NCBI GenBank assembly: GCA_016185395.1
Contig: JACPNR010000005.1
Location: 28,121 to 92,120 of the forward strand
Length of the DNA stretch: 64,000 nt
Reading direction: 5' to 3'
From: Candidatus Korobacter versatilis
Lineage (GTDB): Bacteria; Acidobacteriota; Terriglobia; Terriglobales; Acidobacteriaceae
Of the stretch, positions 1-10,423 are shown one piece after another. Both the position numbers and the translations under genes were made by a program. Under the pieces are notes generated by a model, which worked only from the letters and a program-made list of their open reading frames with translations, searched no databases and was not told where the DNA came from. Position 1 is the first letter of the stretch. Every line of letters begins with the position of its first letter.

Positions 1-915
1 TGGACGACATCGAGCACATGCTGCGCAAGGCGGACCGCATGGGTACCAGCTCGAGCCAGATGGAGATTGCCGGCGCTCGCGGACGCGTCCACGTCTCGCT
101 CACCGTCGCATCGCTCCAACTCGAGCGCCAGCGATTGGGCTATGTCCTCGTCTTCGAAGATCTCTCAGACCTTCTAAAAGCACAGAAGCAAGCCGCGTGG
201 CGCGAGGTCGCGCGGCGGGTGGCGCACGAGATCAAGAACCCGCTCACGCCCATCGCGCTCTCCGCGGAACGCATCCGCCGGCATCTCGAGCGCGGCGCAA
301 TCCCTGACGAGGAATCCATCGCCGTCATCCACGGCTGCGCCGAGACCATCGCCGGCGCCATCGAAACCGTGCGTACGCTGGTCGACGAGTTCTCCACCCT
401 GGCGCGTTTCCCCGCTTCGCAGCCCGAGCCGGCGGACATCAACGCCGTCATCGAAGGCGCCCTCGCCCTGTTCAACGGACGTCTCGACGGCATCGCCGTC
501 CGCACCGAGCTCGACCGCTCGTTGCCGAAAGTGCTTGCTGATCCGGAAGCCATCCGCCGCGCCATCGCCAACCTGGTGGACAACGCCGCCGAAGCCATGC
601 AGGAATCGCTGCTGCGCGAGGTCCACATCTCGACCGCATTGCTCGGCAACAGGGACGCGGTCGAGATCGTGGTCGCAGACACCGGCCACGGCGTGACGCG
701 CGAGCTCAAGGAAAAACTGTTTCTGCCATACTTCTCCACCAAGAAGCGCGGCACCGGACTGGGGCTCGCCATCGTGAGCCGCATCATCGAAGACCACCAC
801 GGCTCCATCCGCGTGGAGGAGAACCTTCCGGTGGGCGCGCGCTTCATCGTGGAGCTGCCCGTCGCGAGCGAGAGCGAAGCTCATTTGCCGCCCGAGGATC
901 CAGCCAAGACATCTC

Positions 916-938
<23 letters not shown>
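1..938 (+). CDS. NtrY-like sensor histidine kinase, C-terminal part (5' end outside window)
   Basis: The reading frame is open to the left edge (first full codon at base 3), so the sensor and membrane part lies outside. What remains is a PAS-like tail, a dimerisation/phosphoacceptor helix with the HisKA motif AHEIKNPLTPI, and a HATPase domain with N box (NLVDNAAEAM), G1 box (ADTGHGV), F box and G2 box (GTGLGLAIV). It should autophosphorylate on that His and pass the phosphate to the regulator encoded next, whose ATG lies 23 nt inside this gene. AHEIKNPLTPI is typical of the NtrY group. The signal sensed cannot be read from this fragment. Confidence 0.93.
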
Positions 939-2268
<1,330 letters not shown>

Positions 2269-2386
2269 ATGGTTTCGGTTTCGGTTACATCCCGAGCGTA
2301 GCGAGGGAACCCTACCTTACCCATGCATTTCCGCGGAGATAGGGCTTTCTCACCCGCCGCGGCGGGCTCGAAATGTAAGGAAGAAT

Positions 2387-3313
2387 CTACTCGTCGATCG
2401 GTGTCAGGTCTTCCAACTGCCGCCGCCAGTCGAGTTCTTCCACGAACCCGCGCGACTGCCGCCAGTCCGGCTGCACCTTGACGAACAGCTCGAGGAAGAC
2501 CTTCCGCCCGAGCAGCTTCTCGATGTCGATGCGCGCGGTGGTGCCGATCTTCTTGATCATCTCGCCGCCCTTGCCCACGATGATCTTCTTCTGCCCTTCG
2601 CGCTCGATGTAGATCACCGCCGCGATGCGCGTGATCTTTTCCTTCACTTCCCATTGCTCGATGCGGACCGCCGCCGCGTACGGCACTTCCTCCGCTGTGT
2701 GCATGAGCACTTTCTCGCGGACGATCTCGGCGGCGATGAACCGCTCCGGCTGGTCGGTGATCTGGTCCTGCGGGAAGAACGGCTGGCCGTTGGGCAGCGC
2801 GTTCGCGATCTTTCCCACCAGCACCTCGAGCCCTTCCTTCTTCTTCGCCGAGATGGGGATGATCTCGCGGAAACCGTGGCGCTGGCTCCATTCCGCGATC
2901 ATCGGCAGCAGCTTTTCTTTGTGGATCATGTCCACCTTGTTGAGCAACAGGAACACGGGGCCGCCGGCACGCTTCACCGCGTCGAGGGTGAACTGGTCGC
3001 CCGTCCCGAACTTCATGGTCGCGTCCACGATGAGCAGCGTGAGGTCGCGCGAGGCGAGCGCGTCATACACTTCCTGCATCATGCGGCGGTTGAGCTGCGA
3101 ATCTGGTTTGTGGACGCCGGGAGTATCCACCAGGACGATCTGCGCCGCGGGCACGCCCTTGCGGGCGCGCAGGTTCATGATGCCGAGGATGCGATTGCGC
3201 GTGGTCTGCGGCTTGTGCGTGACGATGGCGATCTTCTCGCCGACAAGCGCGTTCAGCAGGGTGGACTTCCCTGCGTTCGGTCTTCCGATGATGGAAACGT
3301 ACCCAGCGCGCAT
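2387..3313 (-). CDS. era: GTPase Era
   Basis: 308 residues, normal for Era, the GTPase that binds the 3' end of 16S rRNA during assembly of the small ribosomal subunit. G1 is GRPNAGKST (10-18), G3 is DTPG (63-66) and G4 is NKVD (125-128). The C-terminal KH domain contains the loop VGKGGEMIKKIG. The gene ends a minus-strand cluster phoH-ybeY-corC-era in which ybeY and era both concern rRNA maturation. It lies 5 nt after the CorC-like gene, so they are presumably cotranscribed. Confidence 0.97.
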   Translation of the reverse strand: MRAGYVSIIGRPNAGKSTLLNALVGEKIAIVTHKPQTTRNRILGIMNLRARKGVPAAQIVLVDTPGVHKPDSQLNRRMMQEVYDALASRDLTLLIVDATMKFGTGDQFTLDAVKRAGGPVFLLLNKVDMIHKEKLLPMIAEWSQRHGFREIIPISAKKKEGLEVLVGKIANALPNGQPFFPQDQITDQPERFIAAEIVREKVLMHTAEEVPYAAAVRIEQWEVKEKITRIAAVIYIEREGQKKIIVGKGGEMIKKIGTTARIDIEKLLGRKVFLELFVKVQPDWRQSRGFVEELDWRRQLEDLTPIDE

Positions 3314-3318
3314 AGTCT

Positions 3319-4641
3319 TCAGGCGCGCTTGGCAGTGCGCGGTTCTTTCTGCCGCGTCTTCGGCTGAGGCGGGGTCGGCGGCAGAGGCGGTTCATCCTTC
3401 GCCAGGCTGATGCGCACCCGCTCCACACGCCGGTCGCTCGAATCGAGCACCTCGAAGCGCAGCCCTTCGGAGTCGACCACCGCGCCCGGTTCCGGGATGC
3501 GTCCCATCAGCTCGCTGACCAACCCGCCCACGCTCGTGGCCTCGCGCGATTCCAGGCGGATGCCGAACAGTTGCGGGATGCGGTCCACGTCCATGTTTCC
3601 AGGGACGACGTAAGAGTTCGGGTTCTCGTGGACGATGTCGGCCTTGGCTTCGTGCTCGTCGCGGATCTCGCCCACGATCTCTTCCACCAGGTCTTCGATG
3701 GTGACCACGCCGGCGAGCGAACCGTACTCGTCGATCACGATCGCCATGTGGATTCCCTCGCGCTGCATCTCGCGCAGCAGTTGCGACACGCGCTTCGTCT
3801 CCGGCACGTAGAACGCCGACCGCATCATCTCGCCCACGGTGCGCGCCTTCGCCTCGGTATCGGGGACCTGCAGCACGTCGTGCGCGAACACCACACCCTT
3901 GATGTGGTCGATGGTCTCGCCTTCGTACACCGGCACGCGCGAGTACGGTTTCGTGCGTTGTAACTCGATGAACTGCTCCACGGACATCGCGAGCGGCACG
4001 GCCACCACTTCGGGACGCGGCGTCATCACTTCGTGCACCCGCTTTTCGCTGAACTCGACCACGGAGTGGATCATGTCGCGGTCGGCTTCTTCGAGGATGC
4101 CCTCCTCCTGTCCCGCCTCAATGAGCGCGTCGACCGCTTCCGAAGGATGCTCGGGCTGCTGCGGCTCCTTCGACTCCGCCAGCGACGCTACCGAGAGCGC
4201 GAAGCCCAGGATGATGGTGATGGGGAAGACGATCCAGATGAGCAGCCGTATCAGGAACGTGAGCGGGCGCACCCAGTCGCCCCTGGTCCGCGTGAAGAGC
4301 ACGAACGGTAGCAGGCGATTGAAGATGATGATGGCGAGAACGACGATCACGCCCGCGCGCGCCAGCTCTCCCCCGTTCCAAGTGCCGTCATAAAAGACGT
4401 AATACGCGGTGAGCAGCGAAATGGCGGCCGTGGTGAGCTGCGCGAGCACGCTCATCGAGAGCGACGCGCGATTACGGGCCACTCCCAGCCGTGCTTCAAC
4501 GTCACGCTCGAAACACTCGATGTTTTCCTGGAACTCGCGCGCGAGGAACTTGCCCATCTCGTTGTAGACGCGCTCCACGTACGACACCAGCGTGAGCAGG
4601 CCAAGCAGCACAGCCATTGCCGGAATGATCGCCCAGATCAT
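3319..4641 (-). CDS. CorC/HlyC-family membrane protein with CBS pair
   Basis: 440 residues. The N-terminal part has hydrophobic segments around residues 1-22, 65-85, 95-115 and 130-155. The motif VHEVMTPRPEVV then opens a tandem CBS pair (about 190-330), followed by a CorC/HlyC C-terminal domain (about 345-420) and a basic tail. Relatives are often annotated as hemolysins, but the family is thought to act in divalent-cation (Mg/Co) efflux. The N-terminal membrane region looks shorter and more divergent than a full CNNM/DUF21 domain. The start codon overlaps the ybeY stop as ATGA. Confidence 0.88.
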   Translation of the reverse strand: MIWAIIPAMAVLLGLLTLVSYVERVYNEMGKFLAREFQENIECFERDVEARLGVARNRASLSMSVLAQLTTAAISLLTAYYVFYDGTWNGGELARAGVIVVLAIIIFNRLLPFVLFTRTRGDWVRPLTFLIRLLIWIVFPITIILGFALSVASLAESKEPQQPEHPSEAVDALIEAGQEEGILEEADRDMIHSVVEFSEKRVHEVMTPRPEVVAVPLAMSVEQFIELQRTKPYSRVPVYEGETIDHIKGVVFAHDVLQVPDTEAKARTVGEMMRSAFYVPETKRVSQLLREMQREGIHMAIVIDEYGSLAGVVTIEDLVEEIVGEIRDEHEAKADIVHENPNSYVVPGNMDVDRIPQLFGIRLESREATSVGGLVSELMGRIPEPGAVVDSEGLRFEVLDSSDRRVERVRISLAKDEPPLPPTPPQPKTRQKEPRTAKRA

Positions 4642-5096
4642 TGGCGTCCGGCCTTCTTGCGCGAAGGGGTTGCGCTGCGCGAGATCAGCGCCACGGGCAG
4701 GCCGAGACGCGCGCGCAGCCGGTCTTCTTGGCGGCGCATCTCGCCGGAGTCTTTCTCGTGGTCGTAGCCGGCCAGGTGCAACAGTCCATGGAGGATGAGG
4801 ATCTTCAACTCACGCGCGGTGGAATGCCCGAGACGGCGCGCGTTCGCCTGTGCGATGGTCGCCGAGATGGCGATGTCCCCTGCCTCGCCTTTGGCTACTT
4901 TTTTTCCCCGAACGGCGGGGAACGAGAGCACATCGGTCGGCTTATCTTTGCGGCGAAACTCACGGTTCAGGCGGCGCAGCTCGGCGTTGCCACCCACGAG
5001 GATGTTTGCTTCGCCACGCAGTCCCACGGCGCGGCGCGCGCGCGTTGTGAAACGCTCGAGCTCCGCCCGGCTTACGCCGCTGATGGCTGTTTGCAT
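4638..5096 (-). CDS. ybeY: Endoribonuclease YbeY
   Basis: Metal-dependent endoribonuclease of 16S rRNA 3'-end maturation and ribosome quality control. The signature HGLLHLAGYDH supplies the three metal-binding histidines (103, 107, 113), and RRKDKPTDVLSFP is also typical. I place the start at 5096, giving 152 residues, the family length. The frame stays open to 5195, but that part runs through the hairpin at 5149-5174 and shows no YbeY-like sequence. A TTG three codons upstream of 5096 is an alternative. The stop overlaps the CorC-like start. Confidence 0.93.
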   Translation of the reverse strand: MQTAISGVSRAELERFTTRARRAVGLRGEANILVGGNAELRRLNREFRRKDKPTDVLSFPAVRGKKVAKGEAGDIAISATIAQANARRLGHSTARELKILILHGLLHLAGYDHEKDSGEMRRQEDRLRARLGLPVALISRSATPSRKKAGRQ

Positions 5097-5148
5097 GATG
5101 ACCAACGCCGCTCCGTCACTGCATTCCAGAGGAACGCCCAAAACGAAC

Positions 5149-5174
5149 GGGAGGGCTGTTCTTACGGCCCTCCC
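5149..5174 (-). terminator. Hairpin between phoH and ybeY
   Basis: A perfect 8-bp stem (GGGAGGGC / GCCCTCCC) with a 10-nt loop lies 21 nt after the phoH stop. In the minus direction it is followed by a modest T-rich run (GTTCGTTTTGGG). It may be a weak terminator, or an attenuator that lets ybeY-corC-era be read at a lower level than phoH. It also argues against an upstream start for ybeY. Confidence 0.55.
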
Positions 5175-5194
5175 GCCCACACATTGTACAAGCA

Positions 5195-6280
5195 CTAGTC
5201 CGCGATTCGATCTTCCGCCCCGTCCGCGTTCCCCCGGCGTTCCATCTCGCGGTCGTCCATCCGCGGCTGCGGCCGCGCGTCTGACCGGGTTCCGGAAGGC
5301 CCCGCGTTCCCGAGCGAAAGCTGCAACTGCGCTTCCCGCGCGGTCTTGGCATCGTCGTAGGCCCGGATGATGCGCTGCACCAGATGATGGCGCACCACGT
5401 CCCCTTCGTCGAAGTGGCAGAAGGAAATGCCTTCCACGTTGCTGAGGATGTCCATTGCCTCGAGCAGGCCGCTGCGCTTCGCTCCCGGCAAGTCGATCTG
5501 CGTGACGTCACCGGTGATGACCGCCTTCGAGTTGAAGCCCAGCCGCGTGACGAACATCTTCATCTGTTCCGACGTGGTGTTCTGCGCCTCGTCAAGGATC
5601 ACGAACGCGTCGTTGAGCGTGCGCCCGCGCATGAACGCGATGGGCGCGATCTCGATCACGTTCTTCTCGAGGAAGCGGTCCACCTTCTCCGCGTCGAGCA
5701 GGTCGTAGAGCGCGTCGTACAACGGACGCAGATACGGATCCACTTTCTCCTGTAGCGTGCCGGGCAGGAATCCCAGCCGCTCGCCCGCCTCCACCGCCGG
5801 ACGCGCCAGGATGATGCGGCTCGCCTGCTTGTTCAGCAGCGCCGCGATGGCCATCGCCACGGCGAGATACGTTTTGCCCGTGCCCGCCGGCCCGATGCCA
5901 AAGATCATGTCCGTCTTTTCGATGGCCTCGATGTAGCGCCGCTGGTTGATGCTCTTCGGCTGCACCGCGCGCTTGCCGAACGAGCGCTGCTTGCCCGCTT
6001 CGGCCAACGACCGCAGCGTGACGTTCGGGTCCTGCGTGACCACGCGCAGCATCGAGCCCAAGTCTCCGTTGGTGAACTTGTGGCCGGCGCGCTGCAGCGT
6101 CTCGTAGTCCACAAAGACCTGCTCGGCGCGGCCCACGTTCTCCGCTTCGCCCTTGATCTCCACCGAGTCCGCCTTCAAGTCGATGGTCACATGGAGCCCG
6201 TCTTCGATCACGCGCAGGTTCTCGTCGCGCGTGCCGAACAGCCCCTCGATGTTCTTCCCGATCTCGATGTTCTTCTTCAT
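5195..6280 (-). CDS. phoH: PhoH-family ATPase
   Basis: Cytoplasmic P-loop ATPase usually found next to ybeY and linked to RNA metabolism. Walker A is GPAGTGKT (130-137) and Walker B is VILDEAQ (Asp230-Glu231). The family stretch LARPAVEAGERLGFLPG lies between them, and the N-terminus carries a small KH-like region. The start chosen is the ATG at 6280 (MKKNIEIGKN), giving 361 residues. The longer frame to 6502 encodes an arginine- and proline-rich stretch with no family character. It is the first gene of phoH-ybeY-corC-era. Confidence 0.95.
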   Translation of the reverse strand: MKKNIEIGKNIEGLFGTRDENLRVIEDGLHVTIDLKADSVEIKGEAENVGRAEQVFVDYETLQRAGHKFTNGDLGSMLRVVTQDPNVTLRSLAEAGKQRSFGKRAVQPKSINQRRYIEAIEKTDMIFGIGPAGTGKTYLAVAMAIAALLNKQASRIILARPAVEAGERLGFLPGTLQEKVDPYLRPLYDALYDLLDAEKVDRFLEKNVIEIAPIAFMRGRTLNDAFVILDEAQNTTSEQMKMFVTRLGFNSKAVITGDVTQIDLPGAKRSGLLEAMDILSNVEGISFCHFDEGDVVRHHLVQRIIRAYDDAKTAREAQLQLSLGNAGPSGTRSDARPQPRMDDREMERRGNADGAEDRIAD

Positions 6281-6547
6281 TGCGTTGGGGATCGCAGGCC
6301 TCCATGGGTCGCCGCCGCCACGGCACACGCTCGCCGCGATGCGGGTTGGTGAGTAAGCAAAGTGTCGGTTGGGATGTTCGGGATAGCGTGTTGCTCGCCA
6401 CGTTGCGTGGGGCAAACCACCATTGCGGAGAGAGTACCCCGCTCTCGACTGCCAGTCAATGCCGTAACTGCGCCTCCTGCATGCGCGACTCGGACACCAC
6501 ATTTAGATGGCAGGACCTCGGCAAAGGGAGCTCGGATTCCAGAGTAG

Positions 6548-8236
6548 CTACTTCCGCGCCGCCGCAGAATCCGGAGCGGACGCCGCCACCGCCCGGTCGC
6601 GCGCCCACGTCCGCAGGCGCTCGATGTCCTCGGCGCGCGTGGTCGCCAGCGGCACGCTGTCGCGCACCGCGTCGACGATCGTCTCCGTCGAGAGCGGCTT
6701 CCGGTCCGTGAACGACGCATAGAGCGAGGCCTGCACCGCCGCCTCGATCTCGGCGCCCGAGTAGCCCTCTGCTTCGCTGACCAGCCGGTCGAGGTCGAAC
6801 TGCTTGGGATCGCGCTTGCGCTTGGCGATGTGCAGCGCAAGGATGGCGCGCCGCTCCGTCGCGTTCGGCAGATCGACGAAGAAGATCTCGTCGAAGCGTC
6901 CCTTGCGGAGCAGCTCCGGCGGCAGTGCCACCACGTTGTTCGAGGTCGCCGCCACGAACACCGGCGCCTTGCGGTCCTGCATCCAGGAAAGGAACTCACC
7001 CAGCAAGCGTGACGAGACGCCGGCATCCGCCGAAGCGGAGTCCGGACCCGAGCCGGCAAAGACCTTTTCCAGTTCGTCGATCCAGAGCACGACGGGCGCG
7101 AGCTGCTCTGCCACTTTGAAAAGTTTGTGCACCCGCTTTTCCGTCTCGCCGATGTACTTGTCGAAGATGGCGCCGGTATCGAGCTTCACCAGCGGCAGCT
7201 TCCACGAGCCGGCGACGGCGCGCGCGGCCAGGCTCTTGCCGCATCCCTGCACACCCATCAGCACCACGCCGCGCGGCGGCTCGAGCCCAAACTCGGCCGC
7301 GCCCGGCTCGAAGGCCCCGCGGCGCAGCGTCAGCCACTTCTTCAGGTTTTCGAGGCCACCGACGGACGACAGATCGTTCACTGCATCCACGAACTCCAGC
7401 ATCCCGCTGCGCCGCAGCATCTCCTTCTTCGACGCCAGCACGTCCGTCACGACCTCCGGCGACAACGCGTAATGCGCGACGATGCCCTGCGCGACGGCGC
7501 GCTCGGCTTCGTCCTCGGTCAGCCCGGTGAGGTTGGCGGCGAGCGCGTCCATGCCGGCCTTGTCGAGCGTCCGCTTCAGCGAACGCGTCTCCGCAAGCCG
7601 TTGGTATGTCTCTTCCGCGATCGCCCGCAGCCGAGCGCGGTCGGGCAGCGCCATGTCCACGTACTCGACTTCCTTTTCCAACTCGGCGGGAAGCTCGAAG
7701 GAGGGACCAGTCAATACCATCGCGCGGCGCTGCCGCCCGAAATCCTGGGCCGTCTCGCGCAGCAGGCGGCAGGTGGTGGCGTCGTCGAGCTGGCGGTGAA
7801 AGTCTTTCAGGATGAAGACGGCGTCGATGGTGATGGTGCCGATGTGCGCGAGCACGCCAGCCGCGTCTTTGGTGTTGAGGATGGGGCCCGATTGGGATGC
7901 CGGCTTCTCCGCCTCGCTAAAGTCGAGCTGCGGGACGCCCGCGTGGTACATCGCCTGCTTCGCCGCGGCGATCTTACGGCTGAGGTCGCTCATCACCACG
8001 CCGCTCCCCGGCAGCACCGCGGGAGGGACGCGTGCCGGATCGGCGGCCGCCGCCTTTTGGTCCCCGGCAGCGGTCCGCGTGAGGCCGTCCGCAATGCTCC
8101 ACTCGAATACCGGCAGGTTGAGCGCAGCCGCGGCCTCATGGACGACCGCAACGGCGCGCGTCTCCTCCACCGTTTCCATCAGGATGATGGGGGTGGCGGA
8201 GTTGATGAGGACCTGGATGCGCTCGAGGGTGTCCAT
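6548..8236 (-). CDS. Ycf46-like AAA+ ATPase
   Basis: 562 residues. The N-terminal half (about 1-270) is an inactive-looking AAA-type region that begins with a segment on local activation (IILMETVEETRAVAVV). The C-terminal half is an active AAA+ module with Walker A GVQGCGKS (328-335), Walker B VVLWIDELE (Asp387-Glu388), sensor-1 Asn in VAATSNNV and the arginine-finger region RKGRFDEIF. This layout matches the Ycf46 proteins of plastids and cyanobacteria, whose role is unsettled (carbon-uptake regulation has been proposed). It stands alone between phoH and rpsT. Confidence 0.85.
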   Translation of the reverse strand: MDTLERIQVLINSATPIILMETVEETRAVAVVHEAAAALNLPVFEWSIADGLTRTAAGDQKAAAADPARVPPAVLPGSGVVMSDLSRKIAAAKQAMYHAGVPQLDFSEAEKPASQSGPILNTKDAAGVLAHIGTITIDAVFILKDFHRQLDDATTCRLLRETAQDFGRQRRAMVLTGPSFELPAELEKEVEYVDMALPDRARLRAIAEETYQRLAETRSLKRTLDKAGMDALAANLTGLTEDEAERAVAQGIVAHYALSPEVVTDVLASKKEMLRRSGMLEFVDAVNDLSSVGGLENLKKWLTLRRGAFEPGAAEFGLEPPRGVVLMGVQGCGKSLAARAVAGSWKLPLVKLDTGAIFDKYIGETEKRVHKLFKVAEQLAPVVLWIDELEKVFAGSGPDSASADAGVSSRLLGEFLSWMQDRKAPVFVAATSNNVVALPPELLRKGRFDEIFFVDLPNATERRAILALHIAKRKRDPKQFDLDRLVSEAEGYSGAEIEAAVQASLYASFTDRKPLSTETIVDAVRDSVPLATTRAEDIERLRTWARDRAVAASAPDSAAARK

Positions 8237-8268
8237 TTAGGGGTGCGACTCTAAACGCTGTGGCGGGT

Positions 8269-8297
8269 TTGACCCAGTGCTGTAGATGCCGTAAAAT
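8269..8297 (+). promoter_or_regulatory. Sigma-70-type promoter of rpsT
   Basis: TTGACC at 8269-8274 and TAAAAT at 8292-8297 with an ideal 17-bp spacer. The leader to the rpsT start codon would be about 45 nt. This is one of the cleanest promoters in the window. Confidence 0.75.
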
Positions 8298-8349
8298 ACT
8301 ACATTCTGCTCCGGTAGAAATCCTTTTCCGTAAGGACCAGCAAACAGCC

Positions 8350-8613
8350 ATGGCAAATCATTTTTCGGCGCTCAAGCGCGCCCGTCAGACCACGAAGCGC
8401 ACCGCCATCAACGTGTCGAACACCTCGCGCTTCCGCGGCGCGATGCGCAAGTTCCGCACCGCCCTCGACGCCGGCGACAAGAAGGCCGCCGCGGCTGCCT
8501 TCGGCGCCACCGTCTCGGCCATCGATAAGGCCGTCCAGAAGGGGACCATCCACCGCAACACCGCCGGCCGCTACAAGAGCCGCCTGAGCGCGCGCCTGGC
8601 GAAGTTGAAGTAG
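8350..8613 (+). CDS. rpsT: 30S ribosomal protein S20
   Basis: 87 residues, basic and helical, with the usual start MANHFSALKRARQ and the later segment TIHRNTAGRYKSRLS. S20 binds 16S rRNA near the 5' domain and helix 44. The start is the ATG at 8350, not the open frame further up, because the protein then begins like all S20s. The gene is monocistronic: it has its own promoter at 8269-8297 and a strong terminator at 8645-8672 that it shares with holA on the other strand. Confidence 0.97.
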   Translation: MANHFSALKRARQTTKRTAINVSNTSRFRGAMRKFRTALDAGDKKAAAAAFGATVSAIDKAVQKGTIHRNTAGRYKSRLSARLAKLK

Positions 8614-8644
8614 CTTCGAAGACTCTCCCAGTCTTCAAAGACGA

Positions 8645-8672
8645 ACGGCAGGCCGAAAGGCCTGCCGTTTTG
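8645..8672. terminator. Terminator between rpsT and holA
   Basis: A perfect 10-bp stem (ACGGCAGGCC / GGCCTGCCGT) with a stable GAAA tetraloop, then TTTTGCTT on the plus strand. It lies 31 nt after the rpsT stop. It may also end holA transcription on the minus strand, though its A/T tract is poorer that way. Confidence 0.85.
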
Positions 8673-8689
8673 CTTCTCACGGGCAAACG

Positions 8690-9823
8690 TCAGACCGGCA
8701 GCTCTTCCTGCTGCCACAGGCTCGCCGCCATCGCCGGCTTGGCGTCGGCGCACAGGTCGAGCACCAGCTTTTCCAGCACCAGCCGCTTCGACACCGGATT
8801 CGACCGCAGCGCGAGGTCGGCCTTGGCGATCAGGCGCAGCGCGCGCGTGAGGTCGCGGCGCGACTTGTAGCGCCGCGCCTGCCGGATGATGTCCTCGGCC
8901 GCGAACGGCGGCACCCGGAAGCCTTGCCACAGCGCCTGCCAGATGGCGCGCGAGTCGCGCACGTTCTTCTCGAGGATGACCAGCATCTGGCGGAACGTCT
9001 TCGCCAGCATGTGCAGATGTCCGATGGCAGCCTCATCGCCGTCCCCAGAAGAAAGGATGGCGTCGAGCGTGGCCAGCGCGCGCGGACGGTCTTTCGCCGA
9101 GATGGCGTCTGTCAGCTCGTAGAGCGAGCGCTGCTTGGCCGCGAGCACCATGGTCTCGACGTCCGCCAGCGTCACGCGCTTCTTTTCTCCCACGAACAAG
9201 AACAGTTTCTCCAGCTCATTGGCGACGAGTAGCATGTCGGCGCCGAGCGAATCCACCAGTTCGCGCGCCGCGTCCGTCTCGACCTTCACGCCCTGTGAGC
9301 CGGCGGAATCCACCACCCAGCGCATGCCTTCGCTCTCATCCACGCGCGCGAACTCGATCACCGTGCAGTACTCGCCCAGCGTCTCGCGGATGCGCTCGTA
9401 GCGGTCCTTGTCCTGCAGTTCCATCTTGCGGACGTCCGCCGGGATGGCGATGTGGTCGGCCACGAAGATGAGCACCGCGTCGGGATTCGGGGACTTCACA
9501 TACTGCTCGATGGCGTCGAACTCGGCCTGATGCGAGCCGCGTCCGTAGAGCGCCTTGACGTTGCGGATGAAGAACACCTGGAACGGCGCCATCAGCGAAG
9601 GTGTGCGCGCGCGGTCGAGGACTTCCGCTACTTCGACCTCTGCCAGGTCAAGTTCGTAGAAGCTGAACTCGCGCAGCTCGCGCGGGACAAGATGCTCGAT
9701 CAGCGCGGCGCGGCAGCGGTCGCGGAAGAACCCTTCATCGCCGATGAACAGATACGCCGGCGCGAGCTTCCGCGCCTTCACTTCGGAGACGAAGCGTTCC
9801 GTGGGCGCAAAACGTCCGGCCAT
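8690..9823 (-). CDS. holA: DNA polymerase III subunit delta
   Basis: 377 residues. Delta is the clamp-loader subunit that opens the beta sliding clamp. The N-terminal RecA-like fold begins AYLFIGDEGFFRDRC. A helical linker and the C-terminal collar region follow (RYKSRRDLTRALRLIAKADLALRS). The order lptE-holA with rpsT nearby is a common arrangement. holA starts 3 nt after the lptE stop, so the two share a transcript. Confidence 0.93.
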   Translation of the reverse strand: MAGRFAPTERFVSEVKARKLAPAYLFIGDEGFFRDRCRAALIEHLVPRELREFSFYELDLAEVEVAEVLDRARTPSLMAPFQVFFIRNVKALYGRGSHQAEFDAIEQYVKSPNPDAVLIFVADHIAIPADVRKMELQDKDRYERIRETLGEYCTVIEFARVDESEGMRWVVDSAGSQGVKVETDAARELVDSLGADMLLVANELEKLFLFVGEKKRVTLADVETMVLAAKQRSLYELTDAISAKDRPRALATLDAILSSGDGDEAAIGHLHMLAKTFRQMLVILEKNVRDSRAIWQALWQGFRVPPFAAEDIIRQARRYKSRRDLTRALRLIAKADLALRSNPVSKRLVLEKLVLDLCADAKPAMAASLWQQEELPV

Positions 9824-9826
9824 TCG

Positions 9827-10423
9827 CTAGAACCCCTCGAGGATGTTGGCGACCAGCGACCGCGCGAAGTCGCGCGACATGCGGTCCACCGCCGGCGATT
9901 CCTCTTCGAAGAACGACGAGACCTCACGCGAGATCTGGTACTGCTCGCGATAGACGTAGTTCGGGTTGTCGAACAGCACCTTGCCCGCCTTGTCCACCAA
10001 CTGCACCTTCATGTTGACGGTGATGAGCGCGGAGGACGCGCGGCCGGTGCGCGAGTCATAAGTAATAGGCGCCAGCTCGGCGGAGACCACGGTGCCGCAC
10101 AGCGTGACGTCGGCATCGCCGTCGGGCGTTTCGCGGTTGGCGATGCGGTAGTTCGTCCGCGTGGTGAACTCGCGGACCACCGCCGCGGTGAGCACCTGCT
10201 CCACGCGGTACGTTTGCGTCTTGTTGACGAACGCCTGGATGGCGATGGTGCGCACGTCCGTCGGCAGCTTGGAGGCGTGTCCGGCGGTGGAATAGCCGCA
10301 CCCGCCGCTGAAGAAGGCGATTGCGAGTAGAACCAAGCTCAGAACCAATGACGAAGGACGAATGACGAATGACGAATCAGACCGGTGATCCCCATTCGTC
10401 ATTCGACATTCGACATTCGACAT
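9827..10423 (-). CDS. lptE: LptE-family LPS-assembly lipoprotein
   Basis: 198 residues if the ATG at 10423 is used. LptE plugs the LptD barrel and helps deliver lipopolysaccharide to the outer leaflet. A hydrophobic segment (about 27-41) leads to a weak lipobox ending at Cys42 (FFSGGC), then the LptE-like core (FVNKTQTYRVEQVLTAAVVREF) and a C-terminal helix. The 10423 ATG overlaps the stop of the upstream gene (TGATG), but the first residues are encoded by a heptamer repeat, so a start a few codons later is quite possible. Genes for lipid A synthesis elsewhere in the window fit this role. Confidence 0.85.
   Translation of the reverse strand: MSNVECRMTNGDHRSDSSFVIRPSSLVLSLVLLAIAFFSGGCGYSTAGHASKLPTDVRTIAIQAFVNKTQTYRVEQVLTAAVVREFTTRTNYRIANRETPDGDADVTLCGTVVSAELAPITYDSRTGRASSALITVNMKVQLVDKAGKVLFDNPNYVYREQYQISREVSSFFEEESPAVDRMSRDFARSLVANILEGF
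10348..10423. repeat. Heptanucleotide repeats in inverted arrangement
   Basis: The left arm (10348-10376) holds GACGAAT-type units and the right arm (10394-10423) holds ATTCGTC followed by three ATTCGAC units, all with a 7-nt period. The arms are reverse complements of each other and could form a long imperfect hairpin. The array covers the 3' end of the dehydrogenase gene and the putative N-terminal codons of lptE. Confidence 0.8.
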